From Sycobia sp. Sy_11 (Eukaryota > Arthropoda > Insecta > Hymenoptera > Epichrysomallidae), in the NCBI GenBank assembly GCA_018907035.1, contig JACCIC010000062.1:360001-424000 (forward strand): a stretch of DNA of 64,000 nt. Direction: 5' to 3'. The notes beneath the pieces are model-generated. The model ran no database searches. It saw only the letters and a list, made by a program, of their open reading frames with translations, and was not told the origin of the DNA. The first letter of the stretch is position 1; every line of letters starts with the position of its first letter. This document shows, one piece after another, positions 23,780-36,510 of this stretch. The position numbers and the translations under genes are program-made.

Positions 23780-24201
23780 GAAGCGATTCGCGGTGGCTGC
23801 AAGCTGATTGCGACTGGAGCTCGCACATAGCGGGAGGGGAGAGGGCTCCGAGGAGCTGTTGGTCTAACGAGACAAGAGTCAATAATTTACTTCTAAGTTT
23901 GATAAATGTATATTATAAAATCTATGTTACGTCGTTCTAATAGCAACTATACATAATTCGTTAACTTGCGTTAAAAAACAAATTAAGACTACGCGTATGC
24001 ACAAATAATATATATGTATACATGTACCGGAAATCAAACGTAAAGAGAATCATTTAGAGAAAGTACGTGCTACTTTAAATGTTTGTTGCAAAAAATCGAA
24101 TCATTTTAAATGATAATAACAACGCTGTACATTGATGTTTTTTGGCAATTTGGAATAGTGTTTGGGTACAGATTTCTATGAAAATTTGTCGAATAATTAA
24201 G

Positions 24202-24202
<1 letters not shown>

Positions 24203-24255
<53 letters not shown>
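24203..24255. repeat. (AT)n microsatellite
   Basis: About 26 TA units. Confidence 0.97.
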
Positions 24256-24259
<4 letters not shown>

Positions 24260-24976
24260 TATTCACTGTAACGTTACTTTTTTGTCGTATTAAACAATAA
24301 ACCATTGTTCATTGTTAAATACTTTGTTTACTCGTGAGAAACATATAAAGAATATTAATTGTTATGAAATAATATTAATAAAAGTTTTTAGTTCTATGTG
24401 GACAGTATTAAAGAAAGTTCGAGTATAGGGTATAAGTACGCGCGCCAAAGTAAAATATTTCCTCTATTCAACATCGATTTCTACTCTGGCCTTATATGTA
24501 ATAATTCATCGTTTATCCCTATGGGCAATTGCATAAACGCTGCATATTACGTTACCATTATCAATATGTTACTTTACTAATTATGGCATTATATTTAGAT
24601 AAAAATATGTGTAAAAATCGATGATCAATGTTATACGAATAACCATACATATAAATATATAATCCAATCGATTTTTTCGCAATTTTCTTTATATCCTTTC
24701 CTACCAAGAGATCGAGTGAACAAGAGAAACTAAAGTAGAAAATAATTCTACGTAAACTAATTCTACGAAATAAAAATGATTGTTATTTTTATAAATTTGG
24801 TTAGACGTCTGTCTGCTTATAATATATCTTATAATAGTGTCATCCACAATAAATTACGGTTCGAATGAACCAGCAAGGCGTTAAAACAACTCTATCTATC
24901 CCTCCTCCGGTCCAATTGTAAAAAGCAAAACTCACTTAAAAAAAGGAAAAGAAAGAAAGAAAACAACGACCTCGCA

Positions 24977-25049
24977 TATGTGTGTGTGTATGTGTGTGTG
25001 TGTGCGTGTGTGTAAATATATGAATACACACACACGCGCGCGCGCGTGT
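24977..25049. repeat. (TG)n ... (AC)n(CG)n inverted dinucleotide tracts
   Basis: A TG-rich run (24977-25013) is followed 11 bases later by an AC then CG run (25025-25049). The two can pair as a hairpin, and the CG/GT runs can form Z-DNA. The tract ends 28 bases before the acceptor at 25077-25078. Confidence 0.9.
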
Positions 25050-25078
25050 ATTATTATCATTGATGTGTATTTTTGCAG

Positions 25079-25434
25079 ACGCCAATAATTCGTATCGATA
25101 CAGTTGCGCAGGCGGCAGCAACGTTTGCCCCACCTGTGGCAAGGCCTACAAACACAAGCATCATCTGAAGCGACACCGGGAGTTCGAATGCGGAGTCGAG
25201 CCCAAGTTCAGCTGTGTCTATTGTCCGCACAAGACGCGCTACAAGGACAGCCTGATGAAACACGTGCTGGCCAGACACGAGAAGATCTGGAAGCAGCAGC
25301 ATCGGCAGCAGATGCAGGAGGAGAAGCTGCAACATCTCTTCTACGAGGACTGTCCCGGGGATTATGAGTCAGCGGCGCAGGTCCAGCTCGCTGGCTACGT
25401 GGCTTACGGAGGCAACGAATTCAAGCAGAATTAG
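25079..25434 (+). CDS. lola: Lola alternative terminal exon, two zinc fingers (117 codons)
   Basis: The acceptor GTATTTTTGCAG ends at 25078. Two bases plus 117 codons run to TAG. Finger 1 is C16, C19, H32, C37 (CPTCGKAYKHKHHLKRH, FECGVE). Finger 2 is C45, C48, H61, H66 (CVYCPHKTRYKDSLMKH). A 51-residue tail follows, starting with a Gln/Glu/Lys-rich, probably helical segment (KQQHRQQMQEEKLQH) and ending acidic and then Tyr/Gly-rich. The tail is longer than in most neighbours. AATAAA is at 25704-25709, 270 bases after the stop. The ATG at 25060 is upstream of the acceptor and is not part of the exon. Confidence 0.89.
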
Positions 25435-27194
25435 AGTCTGAAGCGATGGTCCTTTGTGAACGAGTGTTTTGTTTACTCTATTGTTTTAACTTTCTTTTTC
25501 TCTAGCTTGCGTAGAGGTAATCATTGGTACATTTGCTGCTGTAATTCTTATGCTCAGCGAGCTCATGTTATATACTATTCTGATTTTTATAATTATTTGT
25601 AAATATCGACTTTTGCGCGTACATAAATGAATATTATTCTGTTGCTGATTTTAAAATCGAGATGAGGGGAAACTTTCTCTGTAGAAAGAATTCATAGTTT
25701 TATAATAAAATGTAATTTTCATTATGTCTATAAAATCGTGGTAGAAGTAAATTCCAGTAATTATAATTGTAATTAAGAAAATATCGATCGACGTTTTAAA
25801 ATTTTTTTAACATTATTAATGTTGAACATAGAGCATAAGAAGTAGTACGTATTTTATTTTATTACTGTAAATAATTGTCTGTAGTATTTTTTATCTATTA
25901 TTATGTACACTTAATTGAGTTATTTCAGAAGGCAGTTTAGAATAACGATGAGGAAGTCATTTATAAATTATAGATCCGGTATAAAAAAGTATCTTTTCAT
26001 AAAAACGTATATATTTTATTTTACGCCGTTAAATTTTATTGATTACTGGTAATCACCGAAAATCAATATTGAAGAGCATAATTATATAGAGTACAATGTT
26101 TAATTTATTTTATAAGAATTATTGTATTCAGAGCAATGAATTAATCAAGGTAAATTTTAAAAACTTAGTTCACATCTAAAATTTAAATTTTTCTAATGTT
26201 CCCTACGTCTATTGTGTATTAATTTTATTATACGTCTTGACAAAGAAACACATATATTAGACTTTGACAAGTTTGTGACAGCTTTTCTTTTTTTTATTTT
26301 GCAACTGCATAATCAGTGTAGAATTTTATTTTCAATCACAAGAATTACAAAATCACCGTATAAAGGTGTTTCTCTTTGATTCCAGTATGAATTGATTGAC
26401 AGGTCGTATAGCAATGAAAATATATATTAATACGGTCTGATAAAATAAATAGCATATTCTCCGAGACTAAAAGTATATTCGTGCAATATTTATATAAAAA
26501 TGAATGTACATAAAACTTATATAAAGCAATTAAAATTATTAAAAATATTGTCCTTTGTATAAATCTTGTTTTTTCAATTCAAATACAATCTACTAAAATA
26601 TTAATATATGTGTATAGTTTGGAACACGAGGACACGATGTCCACTTATAATCCATGCAATGATTTGGATTATTTATTTTTCTATTAAATACTATTAATAA
26701 ATACTGAACTGTCATAAGAAGCTAAGAAACTGTGTCTCATTGTGCGCTAAAACCTCAAATTATTTATATAATTTTGAACTAAACCCTTATTCGTTAAAAT
26801 TCATTAGTAAAATTTTATAGGTCTTGCTATTGTATTATTATCTCACGCTTTGAAATTTCAGCGTTTCTATCAAATCCATAATAGAAGTGTCAATTTTAAC
26901 TTTCAATTATAATTTAACTTATACATGTCTTTCTATGTAGCTTTGATTCAAGACTCGTATAGATGATTTATACACGTATAAAGACAGCGGCTAAACATAT
27001 CGCGGTGAGTTCAAAATGCCCCTTGGCGCGATTTCACTCTTCTTTCTATATTTCCAGTATTACTTACTATATAACAATATACGCCCGCTCTAATCCGTTC
27101 TTCGTATATATACTCTAGAGTTCTCGCATAACCGACCTATATATATATATACGCACGCCCCACTAACTGATTCCCCTCTGTTTTTTCGTTTTAG
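25435..27194. other. 3' untranslated sequence and spacer
   Basis: AT-rich. Nothing recognisable except poly(A) signals. The acceptor tract GTTTTTTCGTTTTAG ends at 27194. Confidence 0.5.
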
Positions 27195-27721
27195 CGCACG
27201 TTAGGAGCTACTTCAAGGGTTTGAGTCATCGACAGCACCGCCGACTCCGCTCCAGCGACGCTTCGAGGAAGTTGAGATCCATGAAGCCTTTGATCCTGCG
27301 CAAATACATGTGCGCGGACTGCGGCCGCGTCTTCGAGATCCGGTCGTTGCTCGAACGTCACCGCATCTACGAGTGCGATGAGGCCGCGTCACAGCAGCAA
27401 CCGGAGCAGGAGCCGAGTCAGAATCAAAAAACGGAAAAGCAAGACGAGGAAGTGGAGATCGTAACGGAGGATGAGGAGCTGGTGCCGGAGATCTTGACCG
27501 TCAGGCGGCGAAGAGGTACCAGCGTCAGAAGCTCGAAGACGACGAGGAATAAGCATCTTTGCACGAGGTGCAATCGTAGCTACGCCCTCTTCACCTCACT
27601 TTGGAGGCATCAGCACTACGAGTGCGGGGTCGAGCCCAGATTCGTCTGTCCCTACTGTACGTCTAAGTTCTCGCAGAAGAGCAACCTCGACCGGCACGTG
27701 AGGGCGAAGCATACGAACTGA
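27195..27721 (+). CDS. lola: Lola alternative terminal exon, three zinc fingers (174 codons)
   Basis: The acceptor TTTCGTTTTAG ends at 27194. Two bases plus 174 codons run to TGA. A basic linker (HRQHRRLRSS region) precedes finger A: C39, C42, H55, C60 (CADCGRVFEIRSLLERH, YECDE). A Gln/Glu-rich acidic spacer of about 40 residues follows, then a basic stretch RRRRG. Next come finger B, C122, C125, H138, C143 (CTRCNRSYALFTSLWRH, YECGVE), and finger C, C151, C154, H167, H172 (CPYCTSKFSQKSNLDRH). Fingers B and C are the standard pair; A is an extra C2HC finger 60 residues upstream. The protein ends two residues after the last His. AATAAA is at 27909-27914. Confidence 0.88.
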
Positions 27722-28982
27722 TGAGGCGCTCGATGCCTTGATAATACTTTTTTTTAAGTCCTTGTTGCATTCCTATTCGTCAATTGCTATACGACATTAA
27801 ATGTTTGTTTTTTTGGTTCTTTCTTGTTTCTGTTTAAATTAATTTTATAGTAAAGCAATTTTCCAGTGAAAAGAAAAATAGAGATCCAAACATTTGACAA
27901 ACTGGAATAATAAATACTTTCTAATACATTTCGTTATGATAATTATAGAGCTTGATTATATTTTCCCTTAAGAACGTGTTAAAAGAGGATAATTTTTTTA
28001 CATTGATCTTCTGAATATGTGAATATATAATATGTGTATACACATACCTAACGTATTTTATTTCATTTGTTTTATTACTATTCAACAAAGTGCCAAAGCG
28101 TAACCATAGATTGTGAATAGTCGCTTGCTTGAAATTATTAATCCTCGTGTGCCGGAATAATACTTAATAGATATTTACAGATATAAGAAACATGTTCAAA
28201 ACTTGACTACATTCATTTAAAAAAAATCTAATTGTTCAACCATGTATTATACTAATAAAAGGAATGTACTGTCAGATTTGAGTCGTATAAATTCTTCCAC
28301 TACCATGGGTATCTTATGCGTTTAAATCTATTTTCATTTTTTTCTCGAATTGCCTTAAGAAGCTATGCAAATTATTTTCAAATTTAATTATTTTTAATTT
28401 GTATGTCAGATATAAAATAATATTCTTCTCCTATCCTTCCAAACCACATGTGTACTTATTAGCTTATACAAGAGTTCTTAAAAATCAATACGTGTAAATA
28501 AATATTATAAATATAATATCATTATTTATTCTAATTATGATATAATTATTCAAATGTAATTATTCATTGTATCATTTTAATTTTAATTTGGCTAAAAATC
28601 CGAAATACAATGAGGAAATTGTTAATCCCATTGTCCCACCAAAAATATTGTTGGATACGATTTCAAATTTACCTATAATGATTTATAAGTTTTTAAGCAT
28701 TTAATGTTCCAGATACTACGATCAGAACGTTTCAGTACTTCATTTCGGCCAAATACATTAAATAATTGTTCTAAGTTTATCTAATATCGTCAAAAGAAAA
28801 ACTTGGAGGACTCGACCTGATTAACAACAACACTGTGTTATCCGCGCTAATAATTCGAATCCTTGTGCTGTCTTGTGAAAACTGTCATGCCAGTACCGTT
28901 TTTGTATTTTGTCTTATTTATAACCAAAGACTATCTGTAACACACCCGCCTCGTTATTTATAATTTTATTCGTCTGCCCTAG
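27722..28982. other. 3' untranslated sequence and spacer
   Basis: AT-rich with no gene. The acceptor CGTCTGCCCTAG ends at 28982. Confidence 0.5.
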
Positions 28983-30145
28983 GAACAAAAATACCCACCA
29001 GACGCTCGCTGCACGATTATTACCGTATTAGCAAGCGATGGTCATCCAATCTGAAACTGAACAGCGAAGATCAACGGAAGCGATGGTCGTTCAATCTGAA
29101 ACTGAATAGTGAAGATCCAGAACCGAAGCAATGTTCACCCCATCCGAACGTTAGCAGCCAAGATCACCAACCTGAGCGATGGTCATCGAACCTGAAAATG
29201 AACAACCAAGATCAGGAACCCAAGCAGGTGAACGTGCAACTGAATAGCCAAGATCACAAAAAGAAGCTGTGGTCATCTAACCTCAAAATGAACAGCCAAG
29301 AGCAGGAACCGAAGCAATGTTTGTCTAACTTGAAACTTAAAAGTCAAGATCAGGAACTAAAACAGTGTTCATCTAATTTGAAACTCAACAACCAGGAGCG
29401 CCAACGGAAGCGGTGGTCGTCCAATCTGAAATTGAATAGCCAAGATCAGGAATCGAAGCAGTGCTTGTCCAACCTAAAATTGAGTAGCCCAGATCACCAA
29501 CTGAAGGGATGGTCATCCAACCTGCAAATGAACAGCCAAGACCAGGAATCCAAACAGTATTCATCGAGCTTGAAAGTTAAAAGCCAAGACCATCTACCGA
29601 AGCGATGGTCGTTAAACCTGAAACTGAATAATCAAGATCAACAACCAAAACAGTGTTCGTCGAGTCTGAAACTGAATAGCCAAGTTCGAGAACCGAAGCG
29701 CTGGTCATCTAACCTGAAACTGAACAACGAAGAGCAAGAACTAAAGTCCTCGCAGTCCTCGTCTAAACTGAAAACAAACAGTCAGGAGTATCAACCCAAG
29801 CGATGGTCGTTCAACGTGAAAGTGAACAACCAAGATGTAGAATCGAAGCAATATCAATCCAATCTGAAACTATGCAGCCAAGATAATAAGCTAAAGCGGT
29901 GGTCGTCCTCGATGATAACGAATCAGGACATAGAGCTAAACTGCCCGTACTGTGGTAAATCGTTTAAGACCCAAGCTGGATTAGAACTGCATCAGAAGAT
30001 AAACTGCGACTTACAGAAGCGATTCAGGTGCGAAATATGTTCCGCAAGATACGCAGAGAACATTGCTTTGAGAAGGCACATGGTACAACGACACAATATC
30101 TACGTGCCGCCCAAGTTCCTGGCACCCATGAGAATTTTCGCCTGA
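28983..30145 (+). CDS. lola: Lola alternative terminal exon with nineteen 16-residue repeats and two zinc fingers (386 codons)
   Basis: The acceptor ends at 28982. Two bases plus 386 codons run to TGA, with no stop across the whole length, so the exon begins 215 bases before the first ATG in frame. Residues 17-318 are about nineteen tandem units with consensus KRWSSNLKLNSQDQEP. Most are exactly 16 residues, and from the seventh unit the heads mostly alternate KRW with KQC or KQY, giving a 32-residue higher period. Finger 1 is C320, C323, H336, C341 (CPYCGKSFKTQAGLELH, INCD). Finger 2 is C349, C352, H365, H370 (CEICSARYAENIALRRH), then HNIYVPPKF. The repeat is hydrophilic and Ser/Asn/Gln-rich. 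I know no named domain like it. It may be a disordered spacer or an assembly region. AATAAA is at 30361-30366. Confidence 0.87.
29033..29938 (+). repeat. coding minisatellite, 48-bp units in a 96-bp higher order
   Basis: About nineteen 48-base units, all in the reading frame of the exon at 28983. Indels are multiples of three: one unit has 13 codons, one 17, one 18 and the last 15. Synonymous differences between units are common, so expansion is not recent for most of the array. Confidence 0.9.
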
Positions 30146-31700
30146 CGAATAGTGATTCTTTGTTCATTGGACTCGTACATTTTTGGTGCCAGCGAATACA
30201 ATTGAATTATAAATAGTAGCATGCTAGGACGAATATAAGACGAAGTACAATCGACGTTTAAAAATTTGCGGTGTTAAAAACCAAAGCTTTAAATTAAGTA
30301 TTATATGAATTTATTTAAAATTTTAATATATTTAGTGCTGACTTTTGCTTCTGTGGAGGCAATAAAATAAGCATGTGATGATACGTGAATATGTAAATCT
30401 ATTAATTCAAAAAATGCGCTGCAGACAATATTTGTTTCACGTTATTTCAAAAGACTTTTATAATAATATTAATGATTTTTATTAATTATATATATAATTG
30501 ATTTTCGCAATATTACATTATCAAGTTACTAACATGTTTCTTTAGCAAACATTGTTAACTTTAACTGATTTTTCCTATAATTAAATATTTAAAATTAAAT
30601 AGTGTAAATGTTGATAGTTGCCTGATAATCTAATAATTAGTAAGTGTTCGAATGTTTTCAAAAGATCATGAATAAATCTGATTTAAGTCAATACCGTTTG
30701 TTGTTTTAGTTCAATATTTTTAATACAATTATAATATAAGATATTAAAAAATAAAATAGTGCAAGAAATCATTAAAGTGAAGCAAGTGGTGTTCGAAATA
30801 TTTCAGATATTACTGCACCTGTTCATAAACTGTAACATAAACTTATAAGTTAATAATTATATGTTGATAAGAAATATAAAATAAATAAGATTTTATATAT
30901 ATTTTTGTTATAGCTCTTTATTTTCTTAAATACAATACCAAGAATATATAAATGGTGAAAGCAAAAGCAGGGGCTTTGCCATATAAAGAATATTTGAATG
31001 ATTTCAAGTTAGAATCAGGATGCAAATTATTCTCTGTCATTTTAATCTTTCCATTCCTACTCTTCTTATTGATGTTTTCTATTGTTTAAGAATTCAAATG
31101 AATTTGATATAATACACGCCGTTCCTGATTGTATTATTAAATTCTTGCAACTTTGAACAGATCAAGTTTGAAGTTTTTGATAGTGAAAAGAATTTTTGAT
31201 TATTGCTGGGTTTTCAATTAAATTATTTTTTATAATGGTAAAAAGAAATTTCTAGTCTACCAAAAACTTTTTTTATAAGTATACGATAAGTCTTTTTTGC
31301 GAGTGAATAATATTTCTTTATGCAGCTATGTTTTATATGGTATTCTTTCTATAATGTAACAAATTAAATCTCATTATCTCTTAGGTTAACGCACTTTGCT
31401 TATTAACAATGATCATTAGATTTTCTGTAAATATGTTTATATTATTTTTAATCACGTCCCGTATTACAAAAACAGAGAATTGTGAAAAACGATAAATTTC
31501 TTCAAAAATGATTATGTAACCAAAGAATCGAGCTTTGAATGTATCATCGAGTTAAATATACAGTTTTTTTCTTCAAAACACCAGTAATTTATGTTAAAAA
31601 ATTTAATTTCGTTTCATCGCAAATTTTCAGCTGATATTCACTCTCTAAACGCTTTGAACACTCCTACTAATAGAACGGCTTCTTCGTTTTTCTTTTGCAG
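30146..31700. other. 3' untranslated sequence and spacer
   Basis: AT-rich, with no gene beyond poly(A) signals. The acceptor tract CGTTTTTCTTTTGCAG ends at 31700. Confidence 0.5.
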
Positions 31701-32065
31701 TCCTTTATAGGGATTACGTGTCTTCCGAGATACTCCAACAGCAACAGCAGCAGCACGCGATGATCTCAGCGACGACGACGATGACAGCAACGGTGGCGCC
31801 TGTGTCCACGTCACTGGTCTTCGGTGAGATCGACGAGCAGAAGCTGCAGTGCCAGACCTGCGGCAAGACCTACTCACTGAAGCACAACCTGAAGCGTCAT
31901 GTTAAGTGGGAGTGCGGCGGACAACGGCGCTTCACTTGCCACCTCTGTCCCAACAAGTACACGCAAAACGCCAGTCTGCACAGACATCTACTACACAATC
32001 ACAACATCGATGTAAGGGATCAACGGAAGCGGCTTTCGTTGTACGGCGGAGCGACGAGTTTGTGA
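31701..32065 (+). CDS. lola: Lola alternative terminal exon, two zinc fingers (120 codons)
   Basis: A strong acceptor ends at 31700. Two bases plus 120 codons run to TGA. The linker starts LYRDYVSSEILQ and holds a six-Gln run and a Thr/Ser/Ala-rich segment. Finger 1 is C50, C53, H66, C71 (CQTCGKTYSLKHNLKRH, WECGGQ). Finger 2 is C79, C82, H95, H100 (CHLCPNKYTQNASLHRH, then NHNIDV). Finger 2 shares the TQNASL and HNI marks with the exon at 34266 and the related ENIAL and HNI at 28983, so these three neighbours form a subfamily. AATAAA at 32148-32153 is 83 bases after the stop. Confidence 0.88.
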
Positions 32066-34265
32066 TACAATGAGTGACAAAAAACTGTCCGTTAAGAGTC
32101 ATATATGAATTAGGTAGCCTTGTGAAAATGAAGTGCGGGTCACTGATAATAAAAGATGAGCTACCGGGGTAAGGAGGAGGGCTCCAAGACTGATGAATTC
32201 TTTATTTATTATATATTCTTAATGCTTTAAATAGCCCGTGCAATATGTATAAAATGAGTAGAAATTTTAAAACACGAAATATGAGTATAACTTTGTGGAA
32301 AATAAAAAATATAATCCAAAGAGTGCGAGAAAGACTTCATTATGAAAAAAAATCCAGAAGGCTATAAAGGTAAAAAATAAGTAAACGTAAACAGTGGTCA
32401 ACTCAATGCTTGAATTCATGATTTACATAATCTAAATGATTCTGTTTTTCAAATCTGAAGGTAATAAAAAACAAATTAATCGCATTTCTTATCAGACAAC
32501 TCGCTTCTTTTGGGAGCTGGACACAATTAGACATGGCAGAGCGGGAAATCAAAGACGTCAACATTAGAATACTCAATTTATAGACAGATGGTAGAACGCT
32601 CCACATCGATCCCTGATCACTCAATTTGCAAATAAAGGAAGAAGTTTTTTACCGATGCAAAAATATAATTTTCACTTTGTAATGTCTGAGTTAAAGGATA
32701 GATGAATTTTTTGGGTAATATTTTATTACATTATATGGGTATAATCTATAAATCAGTTTAGAGCTAATATCGATGTATTAAAGGAAGAAAATATTTCTCA
32801 ATATTAATTAGATATTGTAAGACTATCAAAGCATCTGAAATAATTTATATTCGAACAAGATTACAGATCTATTTTATTTAATTTTTATCTCCCTTGATTT
32901 TCTTCAAAACTATTATGACATATCAATCATAACCTTCAAGAAAGACGTTTACATGTTTACTACAATATTTAGCATAATCATTTAGTTGTATTTCTGTTAA
33001 TGTTTTAAGCTATTAAAGAACTGTAAAATTTTAATCAAAACGAAAAATCCGAGATCATATAGCCCTGGAAATAGCATTGATTTTTATAATGTTATGAATT
33101 ATTTGTAACATATATATTATTGTGAGCACAATGATGCAACTCTTTTATATTTGTGTATTTTAACATACATCAGTGTTTTAAAAAAACTAATTTTAGGTTA
33201 GATTTACTAGTCAAAATGAACAATTATTGTAATTTTTGATTAATTTTAAATTTTACACCTTCAAGTACTGGAAATTTGACATTTCAAGAGATGTAGAAGA
33301 TAATTTTTAATAAACTAACAACAATTACACAACTGAAGCTTCCATAATAAATAATATAAGTAAATTATATATCTTAGAAGACTTGTAACAGTTTCTAAAA
33401 AAGGGGTATTACTTAATCTTATTATAAATTATATATCATTGTTATATAAACTTTTAAACTTACTACAATGTAGGATAAATGTTATGCCTATAATGTAAAT
33501 TATACTTCTTAAAAGATCTACTAACAATAAGACTATTAATTCTACTTAATTTTAACCACTGTATTCTAACATTTACGCAGATTTCTTATATTAATGTAAA
33601 AACGAAAATACAAAAAGTTGTATACAGTATATATGCTTCCATTATTATTATACAGTTGGTATATTTCCTACGGTACAAAATAATAAATTTTTAACTTCAC
33701 ATCATGCTCGTTAAAAAATATTATGGAAATATACTTCAATATTCAGCAGCCTATAATTTTCTAATAACTTTTACGCTTAATTCTCCTTAGTTAATTTTCT
33801 TCGTTTCTTAAACTGTTCTCCGCTGTCCTTTGTTGTAACATTGGGTTGTTCGTCTTTTCAAAATAACAACAAGAAAAAAACTCTTACTGTAAATAATTTG
33901 ACGCTGATAAAAAGTTAACTGTAATTGAAATATTCTCTATATAGAAATTTATCTGTTAAAGTGGCTCAATTGTCAATTGCTTTATAGATGTACCAGATAC
34001 GTGACTAAATCGAAAAATCGCCAGTATGGATGAGTTCCAAATTATTTACAGTATAGATTCGTGCCCTTCCTACACATATCGTTACTGTGCTTTGATATTT
34101 TAAGCCAGGTACCCAATAACATATATATATATATATACATAAATACATACACGGGTTGACAAACACATTATAGCTTCGAAATCCCCATCATCTACCTCAT
34201 TATAGTAGCCCTAGTAGCCAGTGCACACGGCCACTGCTCTCTCTCTTTCTTTCTTTATTTTTTAG
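32066..34265. other. 3' untranslated sequence and spacer
   Basis: AT-rich with no gene. The last 60 bases are a CT-rich run (CTCTCTCTTTCTTTC) leading to the acceptor at 34264-34265. Confidence 0.5.
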
Positions 34266-34483
34266 GGGTGCCGGTTCTGAATGTCTGCGACCAGTGCGGA
34301 CGCTGCTATCAGTCGATGCACAGCCTAAGAAAGCACCTAAAGTTCGAGTGTGGCGGTCGCAAGAACTTCGCCTGCAATATGTGTGAGAAAAGCTTCACCC
34401 AGAACGCGAGCTTGCGCCGCCATCTCTTCCAGTGCCACAATATTTATCGGCCACCGCTCAAGAGCTGTAAAAGAAATAAATGA
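34266..34483 (+). CDS. lola: Lola alternative terminal exon, two zinc fingers (71 codons)
   Basis: The acceptor TTCTTTATTTTTTAG ends at 34265. Two bases plus 71 codons run to TGA. The linker is only six residues long, so finger 1 follows the splice almost directly: C7, C10, H23, C28 (CDQCGRCYQSMHSLRKH, FECGGR). Finger 2 is C36, C39, H52, H57 (CNMCEKSFTQNASLRRH, then CHNIYRPP). It is closely related to the exon at 31701 and to finger 2 of 28983, which also ends HNIYVPP. The stop is followed within ten bases by a 300-base trinucleotide repeat, so the 3' untranslated region begins in repetitive DNA. AATAAA is at 34921-34926. Confidence 0.88.
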
Positions 34484-34799
<316 letters not shown>

Positions 34800-36510
34800 T
34801 TGTGATGAAGAAATTCCAGCATCACCCGGATTGATGAAAATGAAAATGAATTGTTTATATGAAAATGCGTTTGTTTGATACATGTGCCGAGATTCGAATG
34901 AAAAAAAAAGAAATTATGTCAATAAATTAATTCGAATAATTCACTAGAGATGGTAATGCATTTCATAAACAATTTTTTTCTGAAAATTTCGATTGTATAG
35001 AACATGTTTGGAAGAGGTTACGTAATGTTGGACTCAATATATTTTTTATATTCATAAACTTTAGGAAATAGATTTAGAGAATTTAGTTGCAATATGTGAT
35101 TATAATTACGATTGCTTCCGATTTTTATTTTAATAATATTTATAGTTATGTATTGTTTAGATTAATTTGTTCTTCTTTGATTAATACATTAATATCACTG
35201 TTGAAGACTTTACTGTACTCAATAAGAACATAATTAATAACTTATGATGACTATGTGAATATGTTATGACCACTTAGCTTATTTTATACATTTTTTATAA
35301 TGAGTTTATAATTCCTATGTATATTGTATATAAATAAAAAAAGATACCTTTGAAGTATTTTGAAATTGTTATAAGTATTATTAATCACCTTGAAGAAAAC
35401 ATTAAAAAGAAGACTAATTATTATGAATCATGATCATATTCAAAAATTAATAATTTTGAAGAAAAACATACAGCAAATACATTAGGTAAAAATTAATTTG
35501 GACCAATTCATTTGAAAATGTGTTTCATTAATTTTATGAGGTAAGAACGAGGGGTTGAGTGACTAACAATTAATATGACAAAATACATGTTGCTTTAAAC
35601 ATTTGTATTTATTTTCATCTAAAGTAGAATATAATCTACAATAGATTTATTGGAATAGAATGAATTTAAATGAAAATGAATATTTGACAATATGAATAAT
35701 TTCATATTTTAATAAAAAAAATTTTAATTTTACTCTCATAAAGAATGTATTTTCCTTGTTTCAGTGGTACCTCTGGAGCAAACTTGTTATTCCAATGTCT
35801 CGGGAAATATTATTTAACGCTCATATTTTATCCGTTGTGCCTATTATAATTTTTAATATTCATTTAAGATTTCAAATATTAATTGGTAGGATGCTATCTA
35901 ATAAAATTTTCACAGTATTTTACGTATATTTGTTAGAAATATCGAAAAATATATTGACTTATTTTTATTTATGACGCAAGCTACGGTTTTAGAGTATTAT
36001 GATGACTTGTCGGAGCAGTTATAATATAATATTAATTATTATTAATTATTTATATTATATTATATTAGCTATTATTAATATAATAGCATTAAATTTTGTT
36101 ACCTTTAAATCGTGATTGTCCTGAAAATTTTCTAATGAATATTCAACGAATGTAATAATTTGATAATACTAAACGTTTTATAAGCTTTTCACCGATATCA
36201 ACATACGAAGATACAATTGGTAATTGTTACATTGCATTGCAATAGTCTTGCAATTTTTTTCAACTTTATCAAATCTAAATACCGTCACAAGAATATATAA
36301 CGACACTTTCGCTTATAAGAGCACGAACATGCAAAGAATATTCGATATTCTTTTCATACTAATTGACGATTGCTATGAATAAAAAATTAAAAAATCGCGA
36401 AATACCACGAATAAATAGAATAGAATGACACACCGACAGCAGAAAACAAGCCCATAGACACAGTCTTTCTTTCTAAATTAACCCGCGCCTCCCCGATTTC
36501 TGTGTTTCAG
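34800..36510. other. 3' untranslated sequence and spacer
   Basis: AT-rich. An acceptor-like site at 35763-35764 leads into a frame without ligands. Nothing else recognisable. The acceptor of the next exon ends at 36510. Confidence 0.45.

Larger units (their letters stand above)
23780..25078. other. 3' untranslated sequence and spacer
   Basis: AT-rich. It holds an (AT)n tract at 24203-24255 and the GT/AC hairpin tract just before the next acceptor. Confidence 0.5.

Noticed and set aside
23349..23882. 177-codon Arg/Ala/Pro-rich minus-strand frame
   Set aside because: Antisense shadow of the GC-rich finger exon at 23355.
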